From the NCBI GenBank assembly GCA_905215325.1, contig CAJMPP010000001.1, forward strand, positions 122,817 through 186,816: 64,000 nucleotides of DNA, in the 5' to 3' direction. Made by a program: the position numbers and the translations under genes. How positions within the stretch are numbered: the stretch's first letter is position 1; each line of letters opens with the position of its first letter. This document shows positions 46,705-55,732 of the stretch, one piece after another. Source of the stretch: an uncultured bacterium (GTDB lineage: Bacteria > Actinomycetota > Coriobacteriia > Coriobacteriales > Eggerthellaceae). Under the pieces are notes generated by a model that was not told the origin of the DNA, did not search any database, and saw only the letters and a list, made by a program, of their open reading frames with translations.

Positions 46705-47151
46705 ATGCGGGCTTTGGTGCAGCGCGTGACGCATGCGCAGGTGGATATCGATGGCGAAACGGTGGGCTCATGCGAACGCGGGTACCTGGTCTTGCTGGGC
46801 GTAGGCGCGGACGACGGCCCCGAGCAGATCGAGCGGCTGTGGGGCAAGATCTTCAAGCTGCGCATCTTCGAGGACGAGAACGGCAAGACGAACCGCTCGC
46901 TTGCCGACGTGGACGGCCAGGTGCTCATCGTTTCGCAGTTCACCCTGTACGCCAACTGCAAGAAGGGCAACCGGCCCTCGTTCACCGGCGCCGGCGCACC
47001 TGACCAGGCCGAACGGCTTTACGAGCAGTTCGTCGAACGCGCACGCCAAGACGTGCCGCGCGTGGAAACCGGCCGCTTCGGCGCCATGATGCAAGTCAGC
47101 CTACTCAACGACGGCCCCTTCACCATCTGGTTGGACACCGACCAGTTGTAA
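46705..47151 (+). CDS. dtd: D-aminoacyl-tRNA deacylase
   Basis: A 148-residue enzyme that frees D-amino acids from mischarged tRNA. Both active-site signatures are present: SQFTLYA near residues 78-84 and a Gly/Pro pair in NRPSFTGA near 91-98. The end [12 protein letters not shown] is also typical. AAGGAGG precedes the ATG at 46705. Confidence 0.96.
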   Translation: MRALVQRVTHAQVDIDGETVGSCERGYLVLLGVGADDGPEQIERLWGKIFKLRIFEDENGKTNRSLADVDGQVLIVSQFTLYANCKKGNRPSFTGAGAPDQAERLYEQFVERARQDVPRVETGRFGAMMQVSLLNDGPFTIWLDTDQL

Positions 47152-47286
47152 AACCCGCGAAGCCGACCCCGGCGCCCGCAAGGCGGCTCCTGGCGCCCCG
47201 TGGACATACCCGAGCACCGAGCCGCAGCAAACGGGGCAAGCAGAGACGGGAGGACCAAATCCGGCTCTCCGCTAGAACGCAAAAAA

Positions 47287-47310
47287 GGAAGCCGCCCGTG
47301 GGCGGCTTCC
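47287..47310 (-). terminator. Terminator of glnN (may also serve dtd)
   Basis: GGAAGCCGCCC, loop of two bases, GGGCGGCTTCC; on the minus strand TTTTTT follows. Confidence 0.93.
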
Positions 47311-47336
47311 TTCATATTCCGGTCGAACCCCGCTTA

Positions 47337-49427
47337 CTAGCAGTAGAACAGGATGTCGTTATACGTGGGGACGGGCCACAAATCGTGAGCGACTACGATC
47401 TCCATGGCATCCACGCCCGCACGCAGGCGCTCCATCATCGGGGCGATCTCGTGCGCGTACTTGTTGGCCTTCTCCTGCTCGTCGGCCAGGTCGCGAATGG
47501 CCAGATGCGCGGCATGCAGCTCGTTCAGGGCATCGTTGATCTCCTTGATGCCGTCGACCACCGTGTTGAGCAGCTGGTCCTGCACCGAGGTGTCGATGCC
47601 GGCGCAAGCGGCCTTCATCTCGTTGATCTCGTTGGCAACGAGCGTGGCGTACTTGTTGATTGCCGGCAGGAACGTACGGCGCGTCATGCGCTTCATCGTA
47701 CGGACCTCGATGTTCATGAGCTTCGTGTACTTCTCCAGCTTCACCTCGTAGCGGCTGCGAGCCTCCACCTCGGTGAGCACGTTGAACTCCTCGAACAGCT
47801 TGATGCTCTTCTCCGCAACGTAGGCCGGCAGCGCGTCGGCGGTGGTGCGGTTGTTGGCCAGGCCGCGGCGCTCGGCCTCGGCGGGCCACTCGTCAGAGTA
47901 ACCGTTGCCGTTGAAGATGATACGCTGGTGCTTCTTCAGCGTATCCTTGATGTAGGCGATGGCGGCGGACTCGAACTCCTCGCCGGACTTGCCCTCCATG
48001 GCGTCGGCGAAGTCCTTCAGCGACTTGGCCATTGCGGTGTTGAGCACCATGTTGCAGTCGGCAAGGTTCACCGCGGAGCCCGGCATACGGAACTCGAACT
48101 TATTGCCGGTAAAGGCGAAGGGGCTGGTGCGGTTACGGTCGGTATTGTCCTTCAGGAAGTTCGGCAGCACCGAAACGCCCAGGTCGACGGCAACCTTTTC
48201 GGCGGAAGTGTACTCATGGTCGTCAACCAGCGCGTCCACGATGGCGCCCAGCTCGTCGCCCAGGAAGATGGACACGATAGCCGGCGGGGCCTCGTTGGCG
48301 CCCAGACGGTGGTCGTTGCCGCAGGAGGCCACGGTCATGCGCAGCAGCTCCTGGTAATCGTCGACGGCCTGGATGACGCCGGTGAGGAACACCAGGAATC
48401 GCAGGTTGTCCATGGGGGTTTCGCCGGGATCCAGGAAGTTGGTCTTGCCGGCGGAGATGGACCAGTTGTTGTGCTTGCCGGAGCCGTTGATGCCCTCGAA
48501 CGGCTTCTCATGCTGCAGGCACACCAGGCCGTAATGGCTTGCCAGCAGGCGCATCTTCTCCATGGTCAGGAGGTTCTCGTCGATGGCGCGGTTGCCGTTG
48601 GTGTAAAGCGGGGCCAGCTCATGCTGCGCGGGGGCAACCTCGTTGTGCTTGGTCTTCGCCGACACGCCCAGCTTCCACAGCTCGCTGTCCAGCTCCTTCA
48701 TGAACTCGTTGACCGTGGGGCGGATGGCGCCGAAGTAATGCTCCTCGAGCTCCTGGCCCTTCAACGGGGAGTAGCCGAACAGCGTGCGGCCGGTCATGAT
48801 GAGGTCGGAGCGCTTCGCGTAGTCCTTCTCGCTGATTAGGAAGTACTCCTGCTCGGCGCCGACGGTGGTGATCACGCGGTCGACATGCTCGCCGAACAGC
48901 GCCAGCACGCGCTTGGACTGCTCGTCGATGGCGCTCATGGAACGCAGCAGCGGGGTTTTCTTATCAAGCGCCTCGCCGGTATAGCTGCAGAACGCGGTGG
49001 GGATGCACAGCACCTCGTCCTTGATGAACGCGTAGCTGGTGGGGTCCCATGCCGTGTAGCCGCGGGCCTCGAACGTGGCGCGCAGGCCGCCGGATGGGAA
49101 GCTGGAGGCGTCTGGCTCGCCCTGGATGAGCTCCTTGCCGGAGAAGCTCATGATGGCGCGGCCGTCGCCGGTGGGGTCAAGGAAGCTGTCGTGCTTCTCG
49201 GAGGTGATGCCGGAAAGGGGCTGGAACCAGTGCGTGTAGTGCGTGGCACCCTTCTCGATGGCCCATTCCTTCATGGCGTGGGCGACGACGTTGGCGACCT
49301 CAAGGTTCAAAGGCTCGCCCTTCTCGATGGTACGCATCAAGTCTTTGTACGTTGCAGATGGCAGTCGCTCCTGCATCGTGTGCTCGTTAAACACCATCGA
49401 GCCGTAGATCTCAGGAATTTTCGACAT
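47337..49427 (-). CDS. glnN: Glutamine synthetase type III
   Basis: A 696-residue GSIII, far longer than GlnA of types I and II. It makes glutamine from glutamate and ammonia with ATP. Family hallmarks include the start [33 protein letters not shown], the AEQEYFLI motif, [24 protein letters not shown] and NRTSPFAF. I choose the ATG at 49427 because AAGGAG lies nine bases before it; 49445 with AAAGG is a possible alternative adding six residues. The region upstream holds TTGACT and TTGACG sequences but no clean promoter pair. Confidence 0.95.
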   Translation of the reverse strand: MSKIPEIYGSMVFNEHTMQERLPSATYKDLMRTIEKGEPLNLEVANVVAHAMKEWAIEKGATHYTHWFQPLSGITSEKHDSFLDPTGDGRAIMSFSGKELIQGEPDASSFPSGGLRATFEARGYTAWDPTSYAFIKDEVLCIPTAFCSYTGEALDKKTPLLRSMSAIDEQSKRVLALFGEHVDRVITTVGAEQEYFLISEKDYAKRSDLIMTGRTLFGYSPLKGQELEEHYFGAIRPTVNEFMKELDSELWKLGVSAKTKHNEVAPAQHELAPLYTNGNRAIDENLLTMEKMRLLASHYGLVCLQHEKPFEGINGSGKHNNWSISAGKTNFLDPGETPMDNLRFLVFLTGVIQAVDDYQELLRMTVASCGNDHRLGANEAPPAIVSIFLGDELGAIVDALVDDHEYTSAEKVAVDLGVSVLPNFLKDNTDRNRTSPFAFTGNKFEFRMPGSAVNLADCNMVLNTAMAKSLKDFADAMEGKSGEEFESAAIAYIKDTLKKHQRIIFNGNGYSDEWPAEAERRGLANNRTTADALPAYVAEKSIKLFEEFNVLTEVEARSRYEVKLEKYTKLMNIEVRTMKRMTRRTFLPAINKYATLVANEINEMKAACAGIDTSVQDQLLNTVVDGIKEINDALNELHAAHLAIRDLADEQEKANKYAHEIAPMMERLRAGVDAMEIVVAHDLWPVPTYNDILFYC

Positions 49428-49738
49428 AGGCGTGAGCTCCTTCATAGTTACCTTTCAGACGCGCGTTTCCCTTGCCACTGCAAGCTATAGGCTAGCGAAC
49501 TAGTCAACTCTCGTAGCTTAGCATCTTGCACCGGCAAGCAGCACGTCAACTTGCTGCAACTTACGGTACCGGCGCTATGTTTCCGGCAGTTTTCAGCACA
49601 TGGAACGTTTCGTTACGGAAGGGCTGGGAATGCCGAGGGCTTTCGCACTCCAACAACGCGGAAAGCCCGCCCCGCTTTCGCGGAACGGGCTTTCCAGGCT
49701 TGCACGGCCACGCGTGGCGCAGCCAAAGAAAACAAACC
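49428..49738. other. Intergenic stretch between glnN and rpsI
   Basis: No gene is seen. The half next to glnN is AT-richer and should hold its promoter. The half next to rpsI holds the S9 terminator, GGAAAGCCCG (49660-49669) with CGGGCTTTCC (49686-49695). Confidence 0.6.
49660..49695 (-). terminator. Terminator of the rplM-rpsI operon
   Basis: A 10-bp perfect stem with an inner GCTTTCGCGG loop, 44 bases after the S9 stop; the T-tract is weak. Confidence 0.7.
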
Positions 49739-50131
49739 TTAGCGCTTGCTGAACTGCGGGCGCTTGCGGGCCTTCTTCAGACCGTACTTCTTGCGCTCGA
49801 CCATACGAGCGTCGCGCGTCAGGAAGCCAGCCTTCTTCAGCTCGGCGCGGTAGTCGCCAGCTGCCAGCAGGGCGCGGGAGATGCCGTGACGCAGAGCGCC
49901 GGCCTGACCCGAGATGCCGCCGCCGTCGATGCGGGCGAGCACGTCGAAGTGATCCAGGGTATCCGTGACCTTGAACGGGGTCTTGGCATAGTCGAGCAGA
50001 GCCTCGCGGCCGAAGTACTCCTTGCCATCGCGACCGTTGACGGTCACCTTGCCGGTGCCGGGAACGAGGCGCACGCGAGCGACAGCGTTCTTACGACGAC
50101 CGGTGCCGTAGTACAATGCTTCATTCGCCAT
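49739..50131 (-). CDS. rpsI: 30S ribosomal protein S9
   Basis: A 130-residue protein with [14 protein letters not shown] near the start, an intact [19 protein letters not shown] core and the basic C-terminal tail [16 protein letters not shown] that reaches the ribosomal P site. The ATG lies three bases past the rplM stop and uses a ribosome site within it. Confidence 0.98.
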   Translation of the reverse strand: MANEALYYGTGRRKNAVARVRLVPGTGKVTVNGRDGKEYFGREALLDYAKTPFKVTDTLDHFDVLARIDGGGISGQAGALRHGISRALLAAGDYRAELKKAGFLTRDARMVERKKYGLKKARKRPQFSKR

Positions 50132-50134
50132 GGT

Positions 50135-50569
50135 TTAGCCCTCCATCTTGATCTCGGTCGGCTTCTGAGCCATATGCGGGTGCTCGGCACCAGCGTAAAC
50201 CTTCAGCTTCATGCCCTGCTTGCGGCCCAGCGTGTTCTTCGGCAGCATGCCCTTGACGGCATGCTCGATGACGCGCTCGGGGTGCTTGGCCATGGCCTCG
50301 GCGAAGGTCTCGGACTTCAGTCCGCCCGGATGACCGGTGTGATGGTAGTAGACCTTGTTCAGCTCCTTCGTGCCGGTCACGCGAACCTTGTCCGCGTTGA
50401 CGATGATCACGAAGTCGCCGGTGTCCACGTGCGGCGTGTACTGCGGCTTGTGCTTGCCCTTCAGAAGGGTAGCGGCCTTGGTGGCAACACGGCCGAGGAC
50501 CTGATCCTCAGCGTCGATGATGTACCATTTGCGCTCAACTTCATGAGGCTTAGCGTGATACGTCTTCAC
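50135..50569 (-). CDS. rplM: 50S ribosomal protein L13
   Basis: A 144-residue protein of normal length with the L13 signature region ([25 protein letters not shown] in part; [11 protein letters not shown]). The start codon is GTG at 50569, with GGAGG seven bases before it. It is the first gene of the L13-S9 operon found in most bacteria. Confidence 0.98.
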   Translation of the reverse strand: MKTYHAKPHEVERKWYIIDAEDQVLGRVATKAATLLKGKHKPQYTPHVDTGDFVIIVNADKVRVTGTKELNKVYYHHTGHPGGLKSETFAEAMAKHPERVIEHAVKGMLPKNTLGRKQGMKLKVYAGAEHPHMAQKPTEIKMEG

Positions 50570-50752
50570 TGTTTTTCCTCCATGTCCTTCCTGTTACGCT
50601 GTGCGACCACAGCGCACAGGGTGTCGTTTTTCAAAAGTGCAAGTCTGTTTGCTGCCGGTTTCCTACGCCGGCGCGCTTCGTCAGGTCTGGACTTCCCTCC
50701 TTGGCGCTGCCTCCACCTTGCGTTTACGGGGCTTTTGAAAGCGAACTTTTAT

Positions 50753-50782
50753 AGTCTACGGTTTCAGCCGCTTCGAAGTCAA
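50753..50782 (-). promoter_or_regulatory. Likely rplM-rpsI promoter
   Basis: On the minus strand TTGACT (50782-50777), 18 bases, TAGACT (50758-50753), giving a leader of about 180 bases before the L13 start. Confidence 0.55.
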
Positions 50783-50881
50783 TGGGTCATGTGTGCCCAT
50801 CTGGGGTTACTTCGCGATTTTCACACGGACTGCACGAATACGGCGAGCAAGCCGCCCTGCCCCCGGCACCCGCCTGCGTGC

Positions 50882-51130
50882 TGCGGCATGCCGACGAGAT
50901 CTGTGCCGCCCACGCACCACGGCGTGTCGGCGAGCCCCACGCTGCCGCGGCATGCCGGCGAGCCCTGCGCCATACCCACCGCCCGCACCGCCCGCGCGCC
51001 ACGGCGCGCCGGCGGGCTCCGTGCCGCCCACGCCGTCCGCCTGCGCGCCCGCTGCGTCGGCAGCCCCGCCCGCCTGCGCGCCGCTGCGTTACCAGCCCAT
51101 CGCGCCACGGCACGCCGGCGGGCCCTATGT
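50882..51130. repeat. GC-rich degenerate minisatellite
   Basis: At least five imperfect copies of a unit near CCACGGCRYGCCGGCGRGCC occur, around 50884, 50917, 50944, 50998 and 51103, with GTGCCGCCCACG following two of them. A second unit, YGCYGCRTYRCCAGCYCRTC, is shared with the stretch at about 53745-53790. No gene is supported in 50783-51962, though several frames stay open because of the base bias. Confidence 0.6.
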
Positions 51131-51235
51131 CGCCGGCCTTGCCTGCCGTCGGCGCTAACCGCATAGCCGCCGCATCCAACCACGCCTCCCCCGCCTTGAA
51201 CCCTTTCGCTTTCGCAACATGCCCGCCCCCTCATG

Positions 51236-51416
51236 TTCTGGGCGGTTTTGCAGTTTTTGGTCCCTGTTTTTGACATCAGTCCGGAGTTCTGGGCGGTTTT
51301 CCCTTCGCATCGTCTGCCAAAATGCTTGTCGGCGCAAACTACCAACCATCTGACCTGGGGTTTTTCAATGCCATCAACGACCACGCTCGCAATCGCGGCT
51401 TCAAAACCGCCCAGAA
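51236..51416. repeat. TTCTGGGCGGTTTT box cluster B
   Basis: Forward boxes at 51236-51250 and 51287-51300, 51 bases apart, a central GACCTGGGG at 51352-51360, then a reversed box at 51403-51416. The second box shares 20 bases, CCGGAGTTCTGGGCGGTTTT, with a reversed box of cluster A. Confidence 0.8.
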
Positions 51417-51962
51417 AATTCTTCGATACCCGCCGCAGCCCGCTTCGACGTCAGGCACTGTCCGTTTCTACGTCCGCCGCTACCTGCTTGGGCAACGCGA
51501 CGGGTGCCCCAAGTTGCATGGGGCCCGATTGCCGCCGCCCCGATCGACCCTATGGCTGATTCTTTTTCCCTGTGCCACCTTGCCCCGCCCCCCCTCCTGC
51601 AACATCCCTGATTCCTGAAAACCGGTGGAGGCAAGCAAGCAGCGGCAAGACAAGCACCGCGAGCCCGTGCGATTCGTTCGGCGTGCCTCGACAAAGACCA
51701 GAACACCCGCGCAGTCCGCACAGCCCATGCGAGGCGGGACCCCATGTTCGCCAGCGATAAACCGAAGAACCCGAACCACCTACGCAGCCCCACACACTGC
51801 CCGACGAGCCCCGATGCGATTCCGCCGAGCCGACGCTACCCCCGCAAGGGTCGCAGCATATTCGCGCAAGATATCGGCAAGGGTTTTGCAAGACGGTGGC
51901 ATCACACTGTGGAACACCTGCGCATCTCGATGCGCCCACCCGCCGATGACACGAGGTCGCCC
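51417..51962. other. Gene-free stretch before the AbiEi/DUF559-like gene
   Basis: No credible gene, promoter or terminator is seen in this stretch. Open frames on both strands lack ribosome sites and recognisable protein features. Confidence 0.5.
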
Positions 51963-52901
51963 ATGATCGCTTTATCCCATACTTCCGCCCTTCGATATCT
52001 GCGCAGCCAGTCCGAAATCAAGAGGCTGTCGCCCTCGAAAGCGCCTTCCTCTTTCGGCATCTCGCGTTACGACGTCCCGCGCCTGGCACAGCGGTTCGCC
52101 GCGGTCGGCGACGGGACCGTTCACGTGCTTGCGACAGAGCAGCGAAGACGGCGCTCCATCGGCTCTGTAACCTGCCATCTTGCCGAGAAGATCCCGCCGA
52201 ACGGCATCGTCCACGTTGAGGGCGATACCTTCTGCAGCGCTCCTGAGCTATGCTTCTTGCAGATGGCGCGCGTGTTGCCTGTTATTCAGCTGATCAAACT
52301 CGGGTTCGAGCTGTGCGGATGCTACGCCCTCACGCCCGATGGGCGTGCGATCGAGCAGCCGGCGCTCACCTCGAAGGATAGAATCGGCAACTTTCTCAGG
52401 AGCGCTAAAGGCGCGCACGGCGTCGCTCAAGCCCGCCAAGCGCTGACCCATATCGTGGAAGGGTCGGCCCCTCCGAGGGAAACCGCGTTGACCATGCTGC
52501 TCTGCATGCCGCCGCGCTGGGGAGGCTACGGCTTTTCGAAGCCGCAGATGAACTACCCCGTTTGCGCCCCGGATCCGCGAAGGGCGCATGGCGTGCGGCA
52601 GTTTTATTGCGACCTGTTCTGGCCGAGCTGGAACCTTGCAGTCGAATACGACAGCAAAGCGCACCATAGCGACGAGCGCAAAATCGTCGAGGACCAGACG
52701 CGAGCCACCATTTTGACGTCGCTTGGAATCAGCGTGATCTCGCTCCGCGCGCAGCAAGTCGACGACCCGGCCCGCTTCGAGCACGCCGCTTCCGCCATCG
52801 CCTCGCACCGCAAGCGGAAACGGCCCCTACCCAAGCCCGATGCAGTTCAACAGGATATCCTGCGCGAGTTTGCGCTGAACAGCGCATTCGACATCCACTA
52901 G
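51963..52901 (+). CDS. AbiEi-antitoxin-like / DUF559 endonuclease-fold protein
   Basis: A 312-residue protein. The C-terminal domain (about residues 205-295) has the DUF559/Vsr-like pattern: FYCDLFWPSWNLAVEYDSKAHH, then D-x-x-R-x-x-x-L-x-x-L-G, then a late RAQQV and a basic tail (SHRKRKRP). Vsr-like domains are endonucleases, and the Asp of VEYDS with the preceding Asp (CDLFWP) could bind metal. The N-terminal part resembles an AbiEi-type winged-helix antitoxin region and reads ISRYDVPRLAQRF, VHVLATEQRRRRS. No toxin gene is next to it. GAGGT lies six bases before the ATG. The gene is isolated in a repeat-rich stretch between box clusters B and C. Confidence 0.65.
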   Translation: MIALSHTSALRYLRSQSEIKRLSPSKAPSSFGISRYDVPRLAQRFAAVGDGTVHVLATEQRRRRSIGSVTCHLAEKIPPNGIVHVEGDTFCSAPELCFLQMARVLPVIQLIKLGFELCGCYALTPDGRAIEQPALTSKDRIGNFLRSAKGAHGVAQARQALTHIVEGSAPPRETALTMLLCMPPRWGGYGFSKPQMNYPVCAPDPRRAHGVRQFYCDLFWPSWNLAVEYDSKAHHSDERKIVEDQTRATILTSLGISVISLRAQQVDDPARFEHAASAIASHRKRKRPLPKPDAVQQDILREFALNSAFDIH

Positions 52902-53227
52902 AGATGCATCGACGGCCAACGCGATCCGGGCGGATGAAGTTGCTCGAATGACGGGGATCCGGAAAGCGAGAGGACCGCGACGGACGGGCTCGGACCGAAG
53001 AAGCTACGCAACGGGCGGCAAGCTCGGGCCGGGAGGGGCCAACGCGACAGGCGGGGCTCAGATTACCGGAACCTGCTCGACGAACGGGGCCGGACGGACC
53101 AGCCAGGGCAACGAATGGCGAGGTCGGACCGAAGAAGCAACGAAGCAGCCAGGAGAGGGGCGCGCGGCGACGAGGCTTCCCCGGTTTTCCTTGTTCCAAC
53201 ATGAGGATTCGTCAAGGGAGGGGCGCA
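52902..53227. other. Gene-free stretch with a short direct repeat
   Basis: No gene is supported. TCGGACCGAAGAAGC occurs at 52990-53004 and 53124-53138, with neighbouring bases also partly alike, so part of the stretch looks duplicated. Confidence 0.5.
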
Positions 53228-53338
53228 CGACCACGACGAGGCGTCCGAAACTTCTGGGCGGTTTTGCAGGTAGCGCCCTGCAGCAAATCTTTGCGCGACC
53301 ACGACGAGGCGTCCGAAACTTCTGGGCGGTTTTGCAGG
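53228..53338 (+). repeat. 43-bp direct repeat containing the TTCTGGGCGGTTTT box
   Basis: Two identical 43-base copies, 53228-53270 and 53296-53338, begin CGACCACGACGAGGCGTCCG and end with the forward box plus GCAGG. The period is 68 bases. Confidence 0.92.
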
Positions 53339-53550
53339 AGGAAATGGCGAAAAACAACCTCTTGCACATGCGTTTCCCCAGGTCGGAAATATTTGGCACG
53401 GAATAGTCCCCGGAAAACAGCCCAGAAGTTAAGGGGTGGCGTCAAATTCGGGGTCGTTTTTCTGCAAAAGGGCCCAGAAGATGGGGGGCAAGGCATTTGC
53501 TAGGCATCGCATCGGGTTCGTTCGCGCCGCAAAGGGCCCAGAAGATGGGG
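53252..53550. repeat. TTCTGGGCGGTTTT box cluster C
   Basis: Forward boxes at 53252-53266 and 53320-53334; GACCTGGGG in reverse orientation at 53376-53384; reversed boxes at 53414-53427 (AAAACAGCCCAGAA), 53466-53479 and 53531-53543 (the last two carry GGGCCCAGAAGATGGGG and share the following CAAGGCAT). Confidence 0.8.
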
Positions 53551-54219
53551 AGACAAGGCATCAGCATCGCGAACGACGAAATCGGAGCGCCGAAAATGGA
53601 CTCCGAATGAAACACGGGCGCATCCCAAGGCCTTACCCGCGCCGCGAGCCCGCCGAACCGAGCATCCCACCGGCGACGAACGCAGACCGTACACCGCACC
53701 GGCATCGCAGACCCACCGAGCCTCGCCGGCGCCGGGCGACGACCTGCTGCGTCGCCAGCCCGTCGCGCCCGCCGCATTGCCAGCTCATCGCGCCGCGCCG
53801 CCGTTCGACCGCGCGCGTGCCGCATCGCCGGCCCACCGCATCGCGCCGCGCCGCCCCTGCCGTCCACCCGCTCGCCCGCCGTGTTTGCTTGCGGCGATAA
53901 CTTGCTTTCAGGTTTACCAATAACCCGGTGTTCTGAGGCTTTGATATTATGGTGCAAGCGGTAAGTTTCATCGGGCGAACGGTGCAATGCCGCTCGCAAC
54001 CCGCACGAGCCCGCCCGCACGAGCACAACCGCACGACCGCAACCCGCACGAGCCAGCCTGCACGGCCGAAGCCTGCACGCAGCCCGACCGCCGCAGCACG
54101 GACATCGCGCCTCAAGGCGACGCGCATCGACGGCGTCTCGACGATCGCGCTCAGGCGTGCAATACCGCACGTCCCGCCCCGCACGCATGCGGGGCGCCCA
54201 ATCCGGAAAGGACCGATCC
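53551..54219. other. Gene-free GC-rich stretch and metA leader
   Basis: 53740-53880 holds degenerate CGCATTGCCAGCTCATCGCGCC-type repeats related to those near 51090. 53990-54085 holds repeated CGCACGAGC units. A TATTAT near 53944 could be the metA -10 box, which would give a leader of about 270 bases; I see no known riboswitch in it. Confidence 0.5.
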
Positions 54220-55146
54220 ATGCCAATCAGGATCCCCGACCAGCTACCCGCGACCGAGCAGCTGGAAAGCGAGAACATCTTCGTCATGACCGAGCATCGA
54301 GCCATGCATCAGGACATCCGCCCGCTGCGCGTGCTGCTGCTCAACCTCATGCCGAAGAAGATCGAGACCGAGACGCAGATCATGCGCAAGCTGTCCAACA
54401 CCCCGCTGCAGATCGAGGTGGAGCTGTTGCACACCATATCGCATGAGTCGCGCAACGTGTCCCAAGAGCACCTGAAAACGTTCTATCGCTCGTTCGACCA
54501 GGTCAAAGACAGTCGCTACGACGGCATGATCATCACCGGCGCCCCCGTCGAGCTGCACGAGTTCGAAGATGTGGACTACTGGGACGAGCTGTGCCGCATC
54601 ATGAAGTGGTCTACCACCAACGTGCATTCCACCCTGCACATCTGCTGGGGCGCGCAGGCCGGCATCTTCTATCACTACGGCATCCAGAAGCACGAGCTGC
54701 CCGAGAAGCTCTCCGGCGTGTTCAACCACGACGTGCTCAAGCCCTCCAGCCCGCTGGTGCGCGGATTCGACGACCGCTTCTGGGCGCCGCATTCCCGCCA
54801 CACCACCGTGTACGCCAAGGACATCGAGGCGGACCCGCGCCTGGAGATAGTCGCACAGTCCGATGAAGCCGGCGTCTACATCGCCAAGAGCACCGACAGC
54901 CGCCACTTCTTCGTGTTCGGCCACCCCGAGTACGACACCGGCACGCTGCGCGCCGAATACGAGCGCGACGTGAGCAAGGGCATGGACGTCCCCGTCCCGG
55001 CCCACTACTTCCCCAACAACGACCCCGCGCAGGAGCCGGTCAGCACATGGCGCGCGCACGCGCAGCTGCTGTACACCAACTGGCTGAACTACTACGTGTA
55101 CCAGACCACGCCTTACGACCTGAGCGACTTAGGCGCTGGCGAATAG
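54220..55146 (+). CDS. metA: Homoserine O-acyltransferase MetA (acetyl-CoA type predicted)
   Basis: A 308-residue enzyme that acylates homoserine, the first committed step to methionine. The catalytic residues fall at the family positions: Cys142 (HICWGAQAG), His235 and Glu237 (FGHPEYD). Residue 111 is Glu (GAPVE), which in characterised MetA proteins gives acetyl-CoA use, whereas Gly gives succinyl-CoA use. The product would be O-acetylhomoserine. GAAAGGA precedes the ATG at 54220. hom, which supplies homoserine, lies 2.6 kb away on the other strand. Confidence 0.95.
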   Translation: MPIRIPDQLPATEQLESENIFVMTEHRAMHQDIRPLRVLLLNLMPKKIETETQIMRKLSNTPLQIEVELLHTISHESRNVSQEHLKTFYRSFDQVKDSRYDGMIITGAPVELHEFEDVDYWDELCRIMKWSTTNVHSTLHICWGAQAGIFYHYGIQKHELPEKLSGVFNHDVLKPSSPLVRGFDDRFWAPHSRHTTVYAKDIEADPRLEIVAQSDEAGVYIAKSTDSRHFFVFGHPEYDTGTLRAEYERDVSKGMDVPVPAHYFPNNDPAQEPVSTWRAHAQLLYTNWLNYYVYQTTPYDLSDLGAGE

Positions 55147-55155
55147 GGAAACGCC

Positions 55156-55398
55156 ATGCCGAAGCATTACACCATTAAACCGCAGGTCACCCCCTTGCCC
55201 GGCAAAGCCGGCAAGGGGCAATCGGCTGAAGCGGGGCGGCAATCGGCGAAGGAGGGCGCAGCACCCAGGTCCGCATCGGAGCAGCCCGCAAACGACCCCT
55301 TCATCCGCGCTGAAAACGAGGACGACGACGGTTACGACCCCTACTCGGACCGCCCGCCCACACCCGAGCCCCTGTTCCAGGAAAACCCCTGGGATTAG
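55156..55398 (+). CDS. Small acidic, disordered protein after metA
   Basis: An 80-residue protein with a low-complexity Gly/Ala/Lys stretch followed by an acidic, Pro-rich end (AENEDDDGYDPYSDRPPTPEP). It lies 10 bases after the metA stop, with AGGGA before the ATG, so it is probably in the metA operon. I do not recognise it and no fold is suggested. Confidence 0.6.
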   Translation: MPKHYTIKPQVTPLPGKAGKGQSAEAGRQSAKEGAAPRSASEQPANDPFIRAENEDDDGYDPYSDRPPTPEPLFQENPWD

Positions 55399-55732
55399 GG
55401 AAGCCGATCTGTCGAGGCTCCGTTCCCGGGAACCTCGAACCCGCCAGAAACCCCTGAGGCCTGGAACCGGAGAGGGTGGCTTCAAGGGAAACCAAACCGG
55501 CCAACAAACAGCAACGGGCCCGGAACGATCGATCGTTCCGGGCCCGTCGGTTTCACGCCGCGAATCAGGGCAGAGAGCAAGATATCCCGCAAGGAGCGCA
55601 GACCGGCTTCCCCGCTTAATTAGGGAACGCGCCTTCTTGTCGACGCCTGTTTCGCGCCCGGCATCCGCACGACAGGCGATAGCCGGTGCCGAAAACAGGG
55701 CGAGTGCAAGCAGCGTGGAGCGCGCCGCACGC
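55399..55732. other. Intergenic stretch between the metA operon and HAD gene
   Basis: No gene is seen. It holds the 34-base palindrome described next; the remainder has no clear signal. Confidence 0.5.
55514..55547. terminator. 34-base perfect palindrome, probable terminator
   Basis: ACGGGCCCGGAACGATC followed directly by its exact complement, with no unpaired loop. On the plus strand CGGTTTCACG follows, so the T-tract is short. It probably ends the metA operon, but a perfect palindrome can also bind a dimeric protein. Confidence 0.65.

Noticed and set aside
53228..53338. CRISPR-like repeats
   Set aside because: Only two copies with a single 25-base spacer, the box is shared with other non-array loci, and no cas gene is near.
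53344..53406. A 20-residue peptide with AGGAGG upstream inside box cluster C
   Set aside because: The equivalent positions in clusters A and B do not encode a similar peptide, so coding is unlikely.
53881..54219. A SAM riboswitch before metA
   Set aside because: I could not find the conserved core or helices of known SAM riboswitch classes in this leader.
53442..54305. A 287-codon minus-strand open frame in the gene-free region
   Set aside because: Low-complexity, Arg/Ala-rich translation, no ribosome site, and it overlaps repeats and the metA start.
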